DNA from: Exiguobacterium acetylicum
GTDB lineage: Bacteria > Bacillota > Bacilli > Exiguobacteriales > Exiguobacteriaceae
DNA length: 64,000 nt
Assembly (NCBI RefSeq): GCF_022170825.1
Contig: NZ_CP081878.1
Span: forward strand, 150,001 to 214,000
Reading direction: 5' to 3'
Part shown: one piece after another, positions 42,232-51,350 of the stretch
How the letters are laid out: every line of letters starts with the position of its first letter
Position numbering within the stretch: the stretch's first letter is position 1
Position numbers and translations under genes: made by a program
The notes under the pieces: model-generated
What the model saw: the letters and a program-made list of their open reading frames with translations, nothing else
Databases searched by the model: none
Told to the model about the DNA's origin: nothing

Positions 42232-43074
42232 ATGAAATGGAAGGGAAGACAACGGAGTTCGAACGTTGAGGATCGACGGGGGATGGGTGGGAAAGGAATT
42301 GCCGGTATCGGTGGGGGTGTCGGGATCATCCTGTTGATCGTCATCACCTTGATGGGCGGTAATCCAGCTGAATTACTGGGAGACTTAACTGGTAGTGATC
42401 AGCAAGATACGGCGTATCAAGAAACGGCACAGGAAAAAGAAGCAGCGGATTTTGTTTCCGTCGTCCTAGCCGATACGGAACGGGTCTGGACGGAAGAGTT
42501 TGAACAAGACGGCAAGACGTATAAAAAACCGAAGCTCGTTTTATACACAGATCAAGTCAGTTCGGCTTGTGGACAAGCCGGGAAGTCGGTCGGTCCCTTT
42601 TATTGTCCCGGTGATCAGAAATTATACATCGATTTAAGCTTTTATGATGAACTGCAGACGAAGTACGGGGCACCGGGCGATTTTGCGATGGCCTATGTCA
42701 TTGCACATGAAGTCGGGCATCACGTCCAAACGTTGCTTGGAAAGTCGGATGAGATCATGCCACTTCGAGAACAGATGAGTGAAGAGAAGTTCAATAAATA
42801 CCTTGTTCGATTCGAGCTACAAGCAGATTATTACGCGGGTGTCTGGGCACATCACGCGCAAGGCGAAAACTTGCTCGAAGAAGGCGATCTCGAAGAAGCG
42901 TTGACGGCAGCGAATGCTGTCGGGGACGATACGTTACAAGAGAAAGGGCAAGGATATGTCGTACCGGAAAGTTTTACCCACGGCACATCGGCACAACGGG
43001 AGCGTTGGTTCCAAAAAGGTTTTGATAACGGAACGATTGAAGGCGGAGATACATTCAAGGCAAAAAATCTATAA
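42232..43074 (+). CDS. Neutral zinc metallopeptidase, YpfJ family
   Basis: 280 residues; ATG after AGGAGGAAAGCGC. A short basic, Gly-rich N-terminus is followed by one membrane helix (about 22-40), so the catalytic part faces outward. The HExxH zinc motif AHEVGHH lies at about 159-165, with SACGQAGKSVGPFYCPGDQKLYIDLSFYDEL before it and LQADYYAGVWAHHA after it, all standard for the YpfJ group. Two cysteines may form a disulfide. The substrate is unknown. Confidence 0.88.
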   Translation: MKWKGRQRSSNVEDRRGMGGKGIAGIGGGVGIILLIVITLMGGNPAELLGDLTGSDQQDTAYQETAQEKEAADFVSVVLADTERVWTEEFEQDGKTYKKPKLVLYTDQVSSACGQAGKSVGPFYCPGDQKLYIDLSFYDELQTKYGAPGDFAMAYVIAHEVGHHVQTLLGKSDEIMPLREQMSEEKFNKYLVRFELQADYYAGVWAHHAQGENLLEEGDLEEALTAANAVGDDTLQEKGQGYVVPESFTHGTSAQRERWFQKGFDNGTIEGGDTFKAKNL

Positions 43075-43084
43075 CAGATAGGCA

Positions 43085-43122
43085 AAAAACCTGTGTTCTG
43101 CTTATGCGGAACACAGGTTTTC
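43085..43122. terminator. Bidirectional terminator
   Basis: Stem AAAACCTGTGTTC/GAACACAGGTTTT with A and T tracts, between the metallopeptidase gene and the convergent NTF2-like gene. Confidence 0.88.
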
Positions 43123-43139
43123 GTTATTTAAAGACCATC

Positions 43140-43508
43140 TTATGACCGGAACATCGTTGGATCATCCGGAACGTTTTCGAGATAGGCGATCCGTCCGTTT
43201 CCGTCGAGACGTGCGATATCTTTTCCATCTTGCGTAAAGACACTACCGTCGGCACGTTTACCACAGACTGCCCAGCGTGTTGCATACGTTCCGGGTGTTG
43301 TCTCTTCCCAGCCTGCATACATGTGTTTAATATCCTGATTCGCCGTGAACACATAACGGACGAATTGTTTCCAGGCGTCGATGCCGTGTTGCGGTTGTCC
43401 GTTTAAAACGAACGTAATATCCGTCGTAAACAAAGATACGAGATCCTCGAAAGCTTGTGCGTCCGTGCGTGACGCGTCGAATAAGTCAAAATAACGATTC
43501 AATACCAT
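43140..43508 (-). CDS. SnoaL/NTF2-like protein
   Basis: 122 residues. The order helix-helix-strand with YFDLFDASRTDAQAFEDLVSLFTTDITFVLNG, GIDAWKQFVRYVF and YATRWAVCGKRADGSVFTQDGKDIARLDGNGRIAYLENV matches the cone-shaped NTF2-like fold. Members are hydratases, isomerases or binding proteins. It lies 21 bp after the Rrf2-type regulator gene in the same direction, so it is probably controlled by it; the function is unknown. Confidence 0.78.
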   Translation of the reverse strand: MVLNRYFDLFDASRTDAQAFEDLVSLFTTDITFVLNGQPQHGIDAWKQFVRYVFTANQDIKHMYAGWEETTPGTYATRWAVCGKRADGSVFTQDGKDIARLDGNGRIAYLENVPDDPTMFRS

Positions 43509-43529
43509 AGCAATAACCTCTTTCTTTAA

Positions 43530-44012
43530 TTAAAGTGCCATCATCCGATCTTTGATTAACATATGAAGCCGTTCTAAATGTTCTGGTGGACAGGATGTAT
43601 CGATGGCTTGACGAATCGAGCCGATTGATTCACGTTTTAATGTCGACTGCCATGCGTCTTCCGCCTCTGTCATCAGATTTGAAAGCAGACCGATCTCCTG
43701 TTCTTGAATTCCCATCAAATCTTTAAAGACACCGCTTGACGCGTACAACGTCTGTTTGCCCTCAATGGCTTGGTAGACATCGAAGATTTGAATTTCGTCT
43801 GCCGAACGTCGTAAGCGAAAGCCCCCTTTGACACCTGGTACGGAATACAACAGATCCGCCTGAACGAGTTTTCGTAAGAGTTTTTGGAAGTAAGTCGGTG
43901 AAGCACCAAGTTGTTGACTAATGAACTCACCGGACAAAACGGCGCGCTCCGGCAAGAAGGTTAAGAGCAACATCGCATAAACGGATTGCTCGACTCCTGT
44001 TTTCATTTGCAT
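43530..44012 (-). CDS. Rrf2-family transcriptional regulator
   Basis: 160 residues; ATG behind AAAGGAGTCTTTCT. The winged helix domain (about 5-80) reads YAMLLLTFLPERAVLSGEFISQQLGASPTYFQKLLRKLVQADLLYSVPGVKGGFRLRRSADEI, an Rrf2 signature. Instead of the three cysteines of IscR/NsrR-type Fe-S regulators there is one cysteine near the C-terminus (TSCPPEHL), as in the YwnA/CymR side of the family. A TGGATA...TATCCA palindrome 24 bp upstream is its likely operator. It is divergent from cydDC. Confidence 0.88.
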   Translation of the reverse strand: MQMKTGVEQSVYAMLLLTFLPERAVLSGEFISQQLGASPTYFQKLLRKLVQADLLYSVPGVKGGFRLRRSADEIQIFDVYQAIEGKQTLYASSGVFKDLMGIQEQEIGLLSNLMTEAEDAWQSTLKRESIGSIRQAIDTSCPPEHLERLHMLIKDRMMAL

Positions 44013-44035
44013 AGAAAGACTCCTTTCGTTAAACG

Positions 44036-44052
44036 TGGATAATGTATATCCA
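44036..44052. promoter_or_regulatory. Palindromic operator for the Rrf2 regulator
   Basis: TGGATAATGTATATCCA, with 6-bp arms around five bases, overlaps the presumed -10 of the minus-strand Rrf2 gene. Autoregulation is likely. Confidence 0.5.
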
Positions 44053-44167
44053 TAATAGTTTAGGTATAAAGATTTGTCGAATGATATGCTCTCACAAAAC
44101 CGTCACACCTTTTCGACAGCATCTGCATGGCATCCCCGTTCCGGATTCGGTATACTAAATGTACGAT

Positions 44168-44207
44168 ATGTGAAAATATTCACTAAAAGTCGTTCACACT
44201 TTGTGAA
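44168..44207 (+). promoter_or_regulatory. Rex-type operators before cydDC
   Basis: ATGTGAAAATATTCACTA (44168-44185) matches the Rex box TTGTGAA-N4-TTCACAA except at the two outer ends. A second pair of half-sites, TTCACA-CTT-TGTGAA, lies at 44193-44207, just before the ribosome site. In Bacillus the NADH sensor Rex represses cyd genes. A TATACT -10 lies at 44151-44156. Confidence 0.65.
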
Positions 44208-44220
44208 AGGACGTTTGTAT

Positions 44221-45951
44221 ATGAATCCATTAAAAGGAATCGTTCAGATTCCACGTAGTATTCTCATTCAATTCATCATTGCGGCTTTCCTGATGGGGGT
44301 TGCGGTCGTCGGTCAATCGTACGGCATCGTGTTGACAGTCGATCGGATTTTCCTGAAAGAGCAACCGTTTGAAGCCGTCATTCCGTTACTACTCGTCGTT
44401 CTCGGCATGCTGTTGCTCCGGGTCGCTGTGACGTATTGGAACGGTCGTCTCGGTACGACGTTATCAGCACACATGAAGCAGGCACTCCGGGAAGCACTCG
44501 TTGCGAAATATACGAGTCGCTCAGTCGAGATGATGCTACAAGGGCAAGCGGGACAAAAGGTCAGTGTTTTGCTCGACGCCGTAGACGAGATGGACAGCTA
44601 CTATAGTCAGTACTTGCCGAAAGTCGTCCAGACGACGATTGTTCCGTTGATGGTCTTGATTGCGGCATTCAGTTATGACTGGATCACGGGTCTCGTCATG
44701 ATGATTACGGCACCGTTCATTCCGCTGTTTTACATCATCATCGGCATCATGACGCAAAAGCGGGCCGATGCTCAACTCGAGAAGATGACAGCATTCTCGG
44801 GAACGTTCCTCGATACGTTACAAGGACTGACGACCTTGAAGTTATTTGGTCGTGCGAAACGACAACGTGACGTCATCGAAAAAAGCAGTCTTGATTTTCG
44901 AGATGCGACATTGACTGTCTTGAAGCTTGCTTTCTTGTCCTCGCTGATGCTCGAGTTCATTTCGATGCTCAGTATGGGAATGATTGCACTTGAAGTCAGT
45001 CTGCGCTTGATTTTGTTCCAAAGCATTACGTTCATCCCAGCATTCTTAATGCTTGTGTTGGCACCGGAGTATTACCTGGCACTGAAGGAGATGGGGGCTG
45101 CTTTCCATACGGGACGCGGTAGTGTCGCAGCAGCGAAGCAAATCGCAGCCGAACTGACGGCAGACGATCGCCCCGTTGCATTCGGTCAATCGGAACTTGC
45201 GACCAATCGCCCACCGCAAATCGTCTTGGATGAAGTCGGCTTTACGTATCAAGAAGGACGTTTTGCCCTGCAAGATATCGGGCTTACGATTGAGTCGTAT
45301 CAAAAGGTAGCGTTGATTGGTCGCAGTGGTGCCGGTAAATCGACCGTCTTGCAGTTGATTGCCGGACTCGCAGATCCACAAGAAGGACGGATTCTGCTCG
45401 ACGGGATCGAGCGCAGTCAGGCGGAGGAAACAAGTTGGTTCCGTCAGTTGAGCTACATCTCGCAACATCCGTATTTATATGCCGGAACACTCGCGGAAAA
45501 CATCGCGATTGGTGAGCTTCGTCAAGCGACGGCGGAAGAGATTTTTGAAGCCGCACAGGCGGCAGGACTCGAAGAGTTGATCGCGACGTTGCCTGAAGGG
45601 ATCGACACGGTCATCGGAGAAGGTGGACGTGGTCTATCAGGTGGAGAAAAGCAACGTGTTGCCTTAGCACGGGCGTTCTTAAAACGCCCGAACGTCGTCG
45701 TCTTTGATGAACCGACGACTGGACTCGATGTCAAAACGGAGCGACTGCTCCAACAAGCAATTGAGCGACTCGGACAATCGGCAACGGTCATCACTGTTGC
45801 GCACCGTTTGCATACGATCGAACGATCGGATCAAATCGTCGTTCTCGATGGCGGACGAATCGTCGACCGCGGCACACACGACGAACTGCTCCGTCGCGAT
45901 TCGGAATATGCGCGGATGCGTAGCGTGCAGAGAGGGGAGGAAACACGATGA
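44221..45951 (+). CDS. cydD: Thiol reductant ABC exporter subunit CydD
   Basis: 576 residues from ATG 44221, since a ribosome site and the Rex-type boxes lie just upstream; longer in-frame starts would run through the operator. Six membrane helices (about 15-300) precede the ATPase domain with Walker A GRSGAGKST (about 367), signature LSGGEKQR and Walker B VVVFDEPTTG. CydDC exports cysteine and glutathione-like thiols and is needed to assemble cytochrome bd. The stop overlaps the cydC start (ATGA). The oxidase genes cydAB are not adjacent. Confidence 0.9.
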   Translation: MNPLKGIVQIPRSILIQFIIAAFLMGVAVVGQSYGIVLTVDRIFLKEQPFEAVIPLLLVVLGMLLLRVAVTYWNGRLGTTLSAHMKQALREALVAKYTSRSVEMMLQGQAGQKVSVLLDAVDEMDSYYSQYLPKVVQTTIVPLMVLIAAFSYDWITGLVMMITAPFIPLFYIIIGIMTQKRADAQLEKMTAFSGTFLDTLQGLTTLKLFGRAKRQRDVIEKSSLDFRDATLTVLKLAFLSSLMLEFISMLSMGMIALEVSLRLILFQSITFIPAFLMLVLAPEYYLALKEMGAAFHTGRGSVAAAKQIAAELTADDRPVAFGQSELATNRPPQIVLDEVGFTYQEGRFALQDIGLTIESYQKVALIGRSGAGKSTVLQLIAGLADPQEGRILLDGIERSQAEETSWFRQLSYISQHPYLYAGTLAENIAIGELRQATAEEIFEAAQAAGLEELIATLPEGIDTVIGEGGRGLSGGEKQRVALARAFLKRPNVVVFDEPTTGLDVKTERLLQQAIERLGQSATVITVAHRLHTIERSDQIVVLDGGRIVDRGTHDELLRRDSEYARMRSVQRGEETR

Positions 45952-47657
45952 AGGAATTACTAGGAGTCTTTCGGTTGATGGTGCATCAAAAACGCGATAT
46001 TGCCTGGTCGATCTTCTTCGGTGTCCTCGCCGGTGTGACGGCAGTCGGTTTGTTCGCAGCGAGTGGTTATCTGATCTCAAAGGCAGCCTTATTGCCGCCG
46101 ATCCAGACGCTCGCTGTCTTGATCGCCCTACAGAAAATCTCGAGTCTGACGCGCGCCGCCAGTCGTTATGCGGAACGTTATTATTCGCACCGGGCGACGT
46201 TTACGATTCTCAGTGACATCCGGACGTCGTTCTACCGTCGACTCGAACCACTCGCACCTGGAATCTTCGGGAAGTACCGCAGTGGTGACTTACTTGCCCG
46301 GATCGTCGGGGACGTCGAGAGTCTGCAAAACACGTTCTTACGCGTCCTCTATCCACCGATCGTGTTGTTGCTCGTCTTCTTCTGTACGATCTTTTTCGTC
46401 AGTTTCTTCTCATGGACGATTGCCGGTATTCTGTTGCTTGGTTTGATTCTGACCGGTTTCTTGATTCCGGGATGGTTCGCGTACCGCGAACAGCGCTTCG
46501 CGCGCTCGGTCCGTGTCCGACGCGGTGACTTGTCGACAGAAGTGACAGAGTTATTCCAAGGCTATCGTGATTTGAAGATTTACCAACAGCTCGACCAAAA
46601 GGAACAGGACTTGAATGCGGTCGCGAAACGGTATGTCGAGGAAGAAAAACGCAATGGCTTGCATGCTGTCTCAAACCTTGCCTTAAATACGATGGCGACA
46701 CTGATCATCTCTTGGCTTGTCCTCGGTGTTGGTGCTTATCTCGTCGCAAGCGGACAACTCGAAGGTGTCTTCCTTGCCTTACTCGTCATGACATCGCTGA
46801 CCGTCTTTGAGAATGCGGCACCGATGGCGATTTTACCCGGTTTCTTCGAAGATAGCCGCCATGCTGCGAAACGACTCGATGAAGTCGTGACCGAGCAAGA
46901 GGAGCCGACTTACGCTCCGTTCGTCCTCGATCAAGCACCGTCCTTCGAAACGAATGCGTTGACGTTTACGTTTCCTGATGCACCACGTCCGGTCTTACGT
47001 GACGTCACTGTTTCGATTCCGGCTGGTAAGAAGACAGCGATTGTCGGAGCTAGTGGTTCTGGGAAATCAACGTTACTTCAATTAATGTTGCGGATGTATC
47101 CGACAGACGGATTAATGATTGCTGGGCAAGGCAGTCAGACGGTTGATCCGGAAGGACTCTGGCAGCACGCGAATGTCGTCTTGCAACAGAATCATTACTT
47201 CTATGGAACGCTTCGCGATAATCTGTTGCTCGCAAACGAAGCAGCAACGGACGAAGCGATGCGGCAAGCACTCGACGATGTTGGATTAACGACGTTCGAG
47301 TTGAGTGATCGTGTGTTTGAAAAAGGAGAGAACTTATCCGGGGGAGAAAAGCAACGGCTAGCAATTGCCCGCGTGCTCTTGCGGGAAGCATCGCTTTACT
47401 TGCTGGACGAACCGACGTCCTCCGTTGATGCTTTGACAGAACAGATGATTCTTACGCGACTGTTCGCGCGAGCAACGGACGCGACACTCGTCCTCGTCAG
47501 CCACCGCTTAGCAGGTCTTGAAGCGATGGATCAAATCATCGTCATGGATCAAGGTCAAGTCATCGAAGTCGGAACGTATGCCGAATTGATGGCACGACAA
47601 GGTGCGTTTTACGAGTTAAAACAAGTCGAGCAATCGGTGTTTGCTCCGATCGGATAA
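45948..47657 (+). CDS. cydC: Thiol reductant ABC exporter subunit CydC
   Basis: 569 residues. Six membrane helices, with SIFFGVLAGVTAVGLFAASGYLISKAALLPP typical of CydC, then the ATPase domain with Walker A GASGSGKST (about 366), signature LSGGEKQR and Walker B LYLLDEPTSS. It forms a heterodimer with CydD; the start lies within the last codons of cydD. The unit ends in a strong terminator. Confidence 0.9.
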   Translation: MKELLGVFRLMVHQKRDIAWSIFFGVLAGVTAVGLFAASGYLISKAALLPPIQTLAVLIALQKISSLTRAASRYAERYYSHRATFTILSDIRTSFYRRLEPLAPGIFGKYRSGDLLARIVGDVESLQNTFLRVLYPPIVLLLVFFCTIFFVSFFSWTIAGILLLGLILTGFLIPGWFAYREQRFARSVRVRRGDLSTEVTELFQGYRDLKIYQQLDQKEQDLNAVAKRYVEEEKRNGLHAVSNLALNTMATLIISWLVLGVGAYLVASGQLEGVFLALLVMTSLTVFENAAPMAILPGFFEDSRHAAKRLDEVVTEQEEPTYAPFVLDQAPSFETNALTFTFPDAPRPVLRDVTVSIPAGKKTAIVGASGSGKSTLLQLMLRMYPTDGLMIAGQGSQTVDPEGLWQHANVVLQQNHYFYGTLRDNLLLANEAATDEAMRQALDDVGLTTFELSDRVFEKGENLSGGEKQRLAIARVLLREASLYLLDEPTSSVDALTEQMILTRLFARATDATLVLVSHRLAGLEAMDQIIVMDQGQVIEVGTYAELMARQGAFYELKQVEQSVFAPIG

Positions 47658-47665
47658 AAAGTATG

Positions 47666-47703
47666 AAAGGCAATGAATCAAGTAGGGTTCATTGCCTTTT
47701 TAT
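47666..47703 (+). terminator. Terminator after cydDC
   Basis: Stem AAAGGCAATGAA/TTCATTGCCTTT followed by TTTATTT. Confidence 0.88.
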
Positions 47704-47780
47704 TTAGCTTGAAAGAACTGAAAAGACATGACAGTCTACTTTTGAAATGGTAAAGTCTAGAAAAAACGTGGAGGGATTTC

Positions 47781-48419
47781 ATGCGCATCGAGCAATCATC
47801 CATCGTCGTCGATCAGACGACCATTTCATATGATCATTTTCAGATGGGATCAAAACAGGTCTGTTTCTTGATCTCGGGAGCATCTTACTTATATGATCAC
47901 CCTTACTTTTACTACAGCCGGATGGCACTACTCGCTCGTGGCATCGATGTCATCTGTATTCACTACGTGACGGAAGATTTATTTTCGATGTCAGACGCGG
48001 AATCGAATACGTGCATGACGCGCCGGGTCGACGCTGTCGTCTCAGAAGTGCTCGCGACGCATCCATATGAAAACGTCCAGTTCATTGCGAAGTCGTTAGG
48101 AACGATTCCGCTTGCCGCGTTACTTGCTAAACCAAACTTACAGCAAGCACGCTTCGTCTTTTTAACACCTGTCCTGAATGAAGTGGTCAAGCAAATCGCC
48201 AATTCGTCGCAAGCTGGACTCCTCGTCATCGGGACAGCCGATAAGTTTTATGATGAAGCGCTACTCGAAACGTGTCGGACGTCATTACTGACGATTGATG
48301 TCATCGAAGGAGCGAATCATTCCCTCGATCAAGGATTTGAGGTCGATGCGTCACTTGCAGTTCTTAGACACGTCATTCGTCAGATCGAAGTCAGTTTATT
48401 TGAGCCGCTACATAAGTAA
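47781..48419 (+). CDS. Alpha/beta hydrolase of unknown substrate
   Basis: 212 residues; ATG behind GGAGGGATTTC. A compact hydrolase fold without cap: FLISGASYLYDHPYFYYS in the oxyanion region, an atypical nucleophile elbow AKSLGT with Ser105 (no first Gly), the acid in GTADKFYDE (about 156) and the His in EGANHSLD (about 178). Small proteins of this kind occur in many Bacilli without known function. Monocistronic, closed by a bidirectional terminator. Confidence 0.75.
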   Translation: MRIEQSSIVVDQTTISYDHFQMGSKQVCFLISGASYLYDHPYFYYSRMALLARGIDVICIHYVTEDLFSMSDAESNTCMTRRVDAVVSEVLATHPYENVQFIAKSLGTIPLAALLAKPNLQQARFVFLTPVLNEVVKQIANSSQAGLLVIGTADKFYDEALLETCRTSLLTIDVIEGANHSLDQGFEVDASLAVLRHVIRQIEVSLFEPLHK

Positions 48420-48458
48420 AAAAATCCGTCCAGCAGAGAGTTAGCTGGACGGATTTTT
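48420..48458. terminator. Bidirectional terminator
   Basis: Perfect 15-base arms (48420-48434 and 48444-48458) around a nine-base loop, shared by the hydrolase gene and the convergent kyn operon. Confidence 0.92.
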
Positions 48459-48460
48459 GT

Positions 48461-49084
48461 TTAGTAGGGACGAAGTAAGGCACGAACGGGACTACCGTCT
48501 CCGTCAACAAGTGGAAGTGGTACAGCATTTAAATGATAATCACCGGGCGTGATTGCATCGAGAACAAGTCCTTCAAGGATATGGACACCATGTCGCGCGA
48601 GGGCGTGATGGGCTGCCATTTCTTTGCTATCAATTGCATCGACGCTTGGTAAATCGAGCCCGATCAGCGAAACTCCAAGTTCTCCGAGTCGCTCGGCAAG
48701 ACTTGGTGTTAAAACGGGTATCGTTTCTGGGAAAGTTAACTTATCAATCCAGCCATCCGTTTTGATGATCAAGCGTCGGACGTCAGTGAGATCAAATCCT
48801 TCCAAGTCAGTAGCTGTAATTTCTGTTCGACCCGGCAAGTAAATGACACGAGCATGTCCGATATAGAGATCCGGATCCAGATCGATGATCTTTTGTCCGG
48901 CATCGTCAAAATGGAACGGCGCATCGACATGAGTGCCGGTATGCAGGCTCATCGTTACTTTGCCGACGTTAACGGAGCCAGTGTCTGCCTTATTCCACGT
49001 CAGTGTGGCCTCAAATGGTGTATCGCCCGGCCACGTCGTGACGTGGCGATCAAGTGGTTGTGAAACATCAATCCATCGCGTCAT
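48461..49084 (-). CDS. kynB: Kynurenine formamidase
   Basis: 207 residues from ATG 49084 behind TGAGGAGGATTCAGCA. The metal-binding signature HTGTHVDAP (His48, His52, Asp54) of the cyclase/KynB family, the WPGDTPFE start and LLIGLDLPSVD-like LIGLDLPSVDAIDS match bacterial KynB, which hydrolyses N-formylkynurenine to kynurenine. Last gene of the kyn operon, 13 bp after kynA. Confidence 0.92.
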   Translation of the reverse strand: MTRWIDVSQPLDRHVTTWPGDTPFEATLTWNKADTGSVNVGKVTMSLHTGTHVDAPFHFDDAGQKIIDLDPDLYIGHARVIYLPGRTEITATDLEGFDLTDVRRLIIKTDGWIDKLTFPETIPVLTPSLAERLGELGVSLIGLDLPSVDAIDSKEMAAHHALARHGVHILEGLVLDAITPGDYHLNAVPLPLVDGDGSPVRALLRPY

Positions 49085-49097
49085 TGCTGAATCCTCC

Positions 49098-49937
49098 TCA
49101 TAATGTCGTGCGGACCGACCATAGTTCTGGGAAGAACCGGTGGTCGAGCACACGCCGTAGATAACTGACACCAGACGAGCCACCTGTTCCTGGCTTCTGT
49201 CCGATGATCCGCTCGACGGTACTCATATGGTTAAAGCGCCACATCTGTTGCTGACTCCCGATATCAAGTAGTTTTTCGCCGAGTTCATATAGATCCCAGT
49301 ACCGCTCGACATCTCGATAGACGCTTGCCCAAGCAGCCTCGACACTCGCATTCGGTGTCCAGTCCTGCGTAACATCACGTTCGAGGACAGACTGGTCGAT
49401 CGGTAGTCCATGTCGTGCCATCGCTCGGATCGTTTCGTCGTAGATGCTTGGTGTCTTCAAGTCTTCGAGCATCATCGGATAGAGTGTTTCGTCATGCGCG
49501 TACACTTTTAGCATCTGCTCATTCTTGAAGCCGAGCGCAAATTCGATTTGCCGGTTTTGATACGACTGGAACCCAGATGAATGACCGAGAGCATCGCGGA
49601 ATTCCAAATATTCGGCAGGGGTCAAGGTCGAAAGAACATTCCACGACTGGATCAACTGATGCTGAATTTTTGAGATCCGTGCGAGCATCTTAAATGACGA
49701 TTCGAGATCATCATTTGCAACGGCTTGCGTTGCCGCACGCATCTCATGCAAAATCAACTTCATCCATAGCTCGCTCGTCTGATGAATGATGATGAACAAC
49801 ATCTCGTCATGATGCCCCGATAAGCGATGTTGACTCGTAAGCAAAGGATCTAATTGCAAGTAGTCCCCGTAGGACATGTCTTTCTTAAAATCCGTTTGAA
49901 TCGATGCTTCAATAGACGTAGGATCTGTCTTTTCCAT
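49098..49937 (-). CDS. kynA: Tryptophan 2,3-dioxygenase
   Basis: 279 residues, the normal bacterial length. The haem enzyme opens the tryptophan ring to N-formylkynurenine. Family text is clear: [46 protein letters not shown] near the N-terminus, [23 protein letters not shown], and [36 protein letters not shown] at the end, with the haem-ligand His in the FNHMSTV segment. Part of kynU-permease-kynA-kynB. Confidence 0.95.
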   Translation of the reverse strand: MEKTDPTSIEASIQTDFKKDMSYGDYLQLDPLLTSQHRLSGHHDEMLFIIIHQTSELWMKLILHEMRAATQAVANDDLESSFKMLARISKIQHQLIQSWNVLSTLTPAEYLEFRDALGHSSGFQSYQNRQIEFALGFKNEQMLKVYAHDETLYPMMLEDLKTPSIYDETIRAMARHGLPIDQSVLERDVTQDWTPNASVEAAWASVYRDVERYWDLYELGEKLLDIGSQQQMWRFNHMSTVERIIGQKPGTGGSSGVSYLRRVLDHRFFPELWSVRTTL

Positions 49938-49960
49938 ACCCGTTCATCCCCTTTATCGAA

Positions 49961-51340
49961 TTAATTCAGTTTTCGTTTTTGAGCGGTCGTCGGTTGTTCC
50001 GGGTGTGCTCGTTTCCAGAAGAAATATGCAACAGACAAGAACAATAACCACGGTACACCAAACTTCAAGACGATTTGGAAATCGGTGAACCATGTCGTCA
50101 GTACGAGTGCGAATAAGAGCAACGCACCGAGAGCCGTCAGATATGGATAGCCCATCATCCGGACCGGTAACGTCCGTCCGCCTTCGCGTTCCCACGCTTT
50201 ACGGAAGTAGAGGTGGGAGATGAAAATCATGAACCACGTGAAGATTGCCCCGAACATCGAAATCCCCATCATGAACGGATAAGAGACGCTCGACTGACTG
50301 CTGATGATCGCAGCAAGGAAAATCCCGATCGTCGATACGGCGAGTGCGAAGAGTGGCACACCTTTATGATTTAGGCGACCAAACACTTTTGGTGCATACG
50401 TTGCTTTCGATAACGAGTACATCATTCGCGTCGAAGCGTACAGTTGACTGTTCATCGCAGATAGAGCCGCCGTCAGGATGATGAAGTTCATGATGCCACC
50501 CGCATACGGAATCGATAGCATCTCCATTACTTTGACGAATGGACTTTGATCGACGCCACCTGCTTGTTGCCATGGCACAATCATCAACATCAAAGCAATC
50601 GTGATGACGTAAAATGTCGAGAGACGGAAGACTGTCGCTTTTAATGCTTTCGGTACAGCGACGTCCGGATCCTTCGCTTCACCGGCAGTGACAGCAATCA
50701 ATTCCGTTCCAAGGAAGCTAAACAAGGAGATGAAGATTGCAATCCAGAGACCGGAGAAACCAAATGGCATGAAACCACCATCATTCGTAAAGTTTTGCGG
50801 ACCAATCTCAGGACTTGGACTACCGATGACTAAATAGGCACCGAGTAAGATAAACAGCAAGATCGCACTGATTTTAATGACCGAGAACCAGTATTCGAAG
50901 GTCGCGAATGTATTAACCGTCGTGGCATTGATATAAATCAATGCAGCTGCAAACACGAGAATCCAAACGAATCCGGGAACGTCTGGGAACCAGTATTTCA
51001 TATAAATCGCAATCGCACTGACTTCGACACCGATCGCAAGGACGTTTGCAATCCAGTACGAATAGCGGACGAGGAAACCGGCGTAGGGACTAATATAACG
51101 TTCCGCAATCGTCCCGAACGAGCCGGATGTTGGATGGGCAACCGTCATTTCAGCGAGGCAGCCCATTAAGAGTAAGACGATGAAGGCGCCGACTGCGTAA
51201 CTGATCAGAACGCTCGGACCGGCAAGTCCGATCGCCAGTCCACTTCCGAGGAAGAGACCCGTTCCGATCGCACATCCCATCGCGATCATCGTGAGTTGGC
51301 GTGTCTTGAGTTCACGCCGTAGTTCAGTAGGTTGTTCCAT
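49961..51340 (-). CDS. Amino acid permease, APC superfamily
   Basis: 459 residues from ATG 51340 (AAGGAGTACACT upstream), with 12 predicted helices. TRQLTMIAMGCAIGTGLFLGSGLAIGLAGPSVLISYAVGAF is the classic start of the amino acid transporter family, with SGSFGTIAERYISPYAGF next. Encoded inside the kyn operon between kynU and kynA, it most likely imports tryptophan or kynurenine. Confidence 0.9.
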   Translation of the reverse strand: MEQPTELRRELKTRQLTMIAMGCAIGTGLFLGSGLAIGLAGPSVLISYAVGAFIVLLLMGCLAEMTVAHPTSGSFGTIAERYISPYAGFLVRYSYWIANVLAIGVEVSAIAIYMKYWFPDVPGFVWILVFAAALIYINATTVNTFATFEYWFSVIKISAILLFILLGAYLVIGSPSPEIGPQNFTNDGGFMPFGFSGLWIAIFISLFSFLGTELIAVTAGEAKDPDVAVPKALKATVFRLSTFYVITIALMLMIVPWQQAGGVDQSPFVKVMEMLSIPYAGGIMNFIILTAALSAMNSQLYASTRMMYSLSKATYAPKVFGRLNHKGVPLFALAVSTIGIFLAAIISSQSSVSYPFMMGISMFGAIFTWFMIFISHLYFRKAWEREGGRTLPVRMMGYPYLTALGALLLFALVLTTWFTDFQIVLKFGVPWLLFLSVAYFFWKRAHPEQPTTAQKRKLN

Positions 51341-51350
51341 AGTGTACTCC

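Noticed and set aside
44074-44220. An N-terminal extension of CydD by 49 codons
   Set aside because: It would cross the promoter and Rex-type operators, and CydD proteins start near ATG 44221.
45704-46216. A 170-codon frame in another reading phase across cydD and cydC
   Set aside because: It overlaps two well-supported genes, has no ribosome site and reads as low-quality Arg/Ser-rich sequence.
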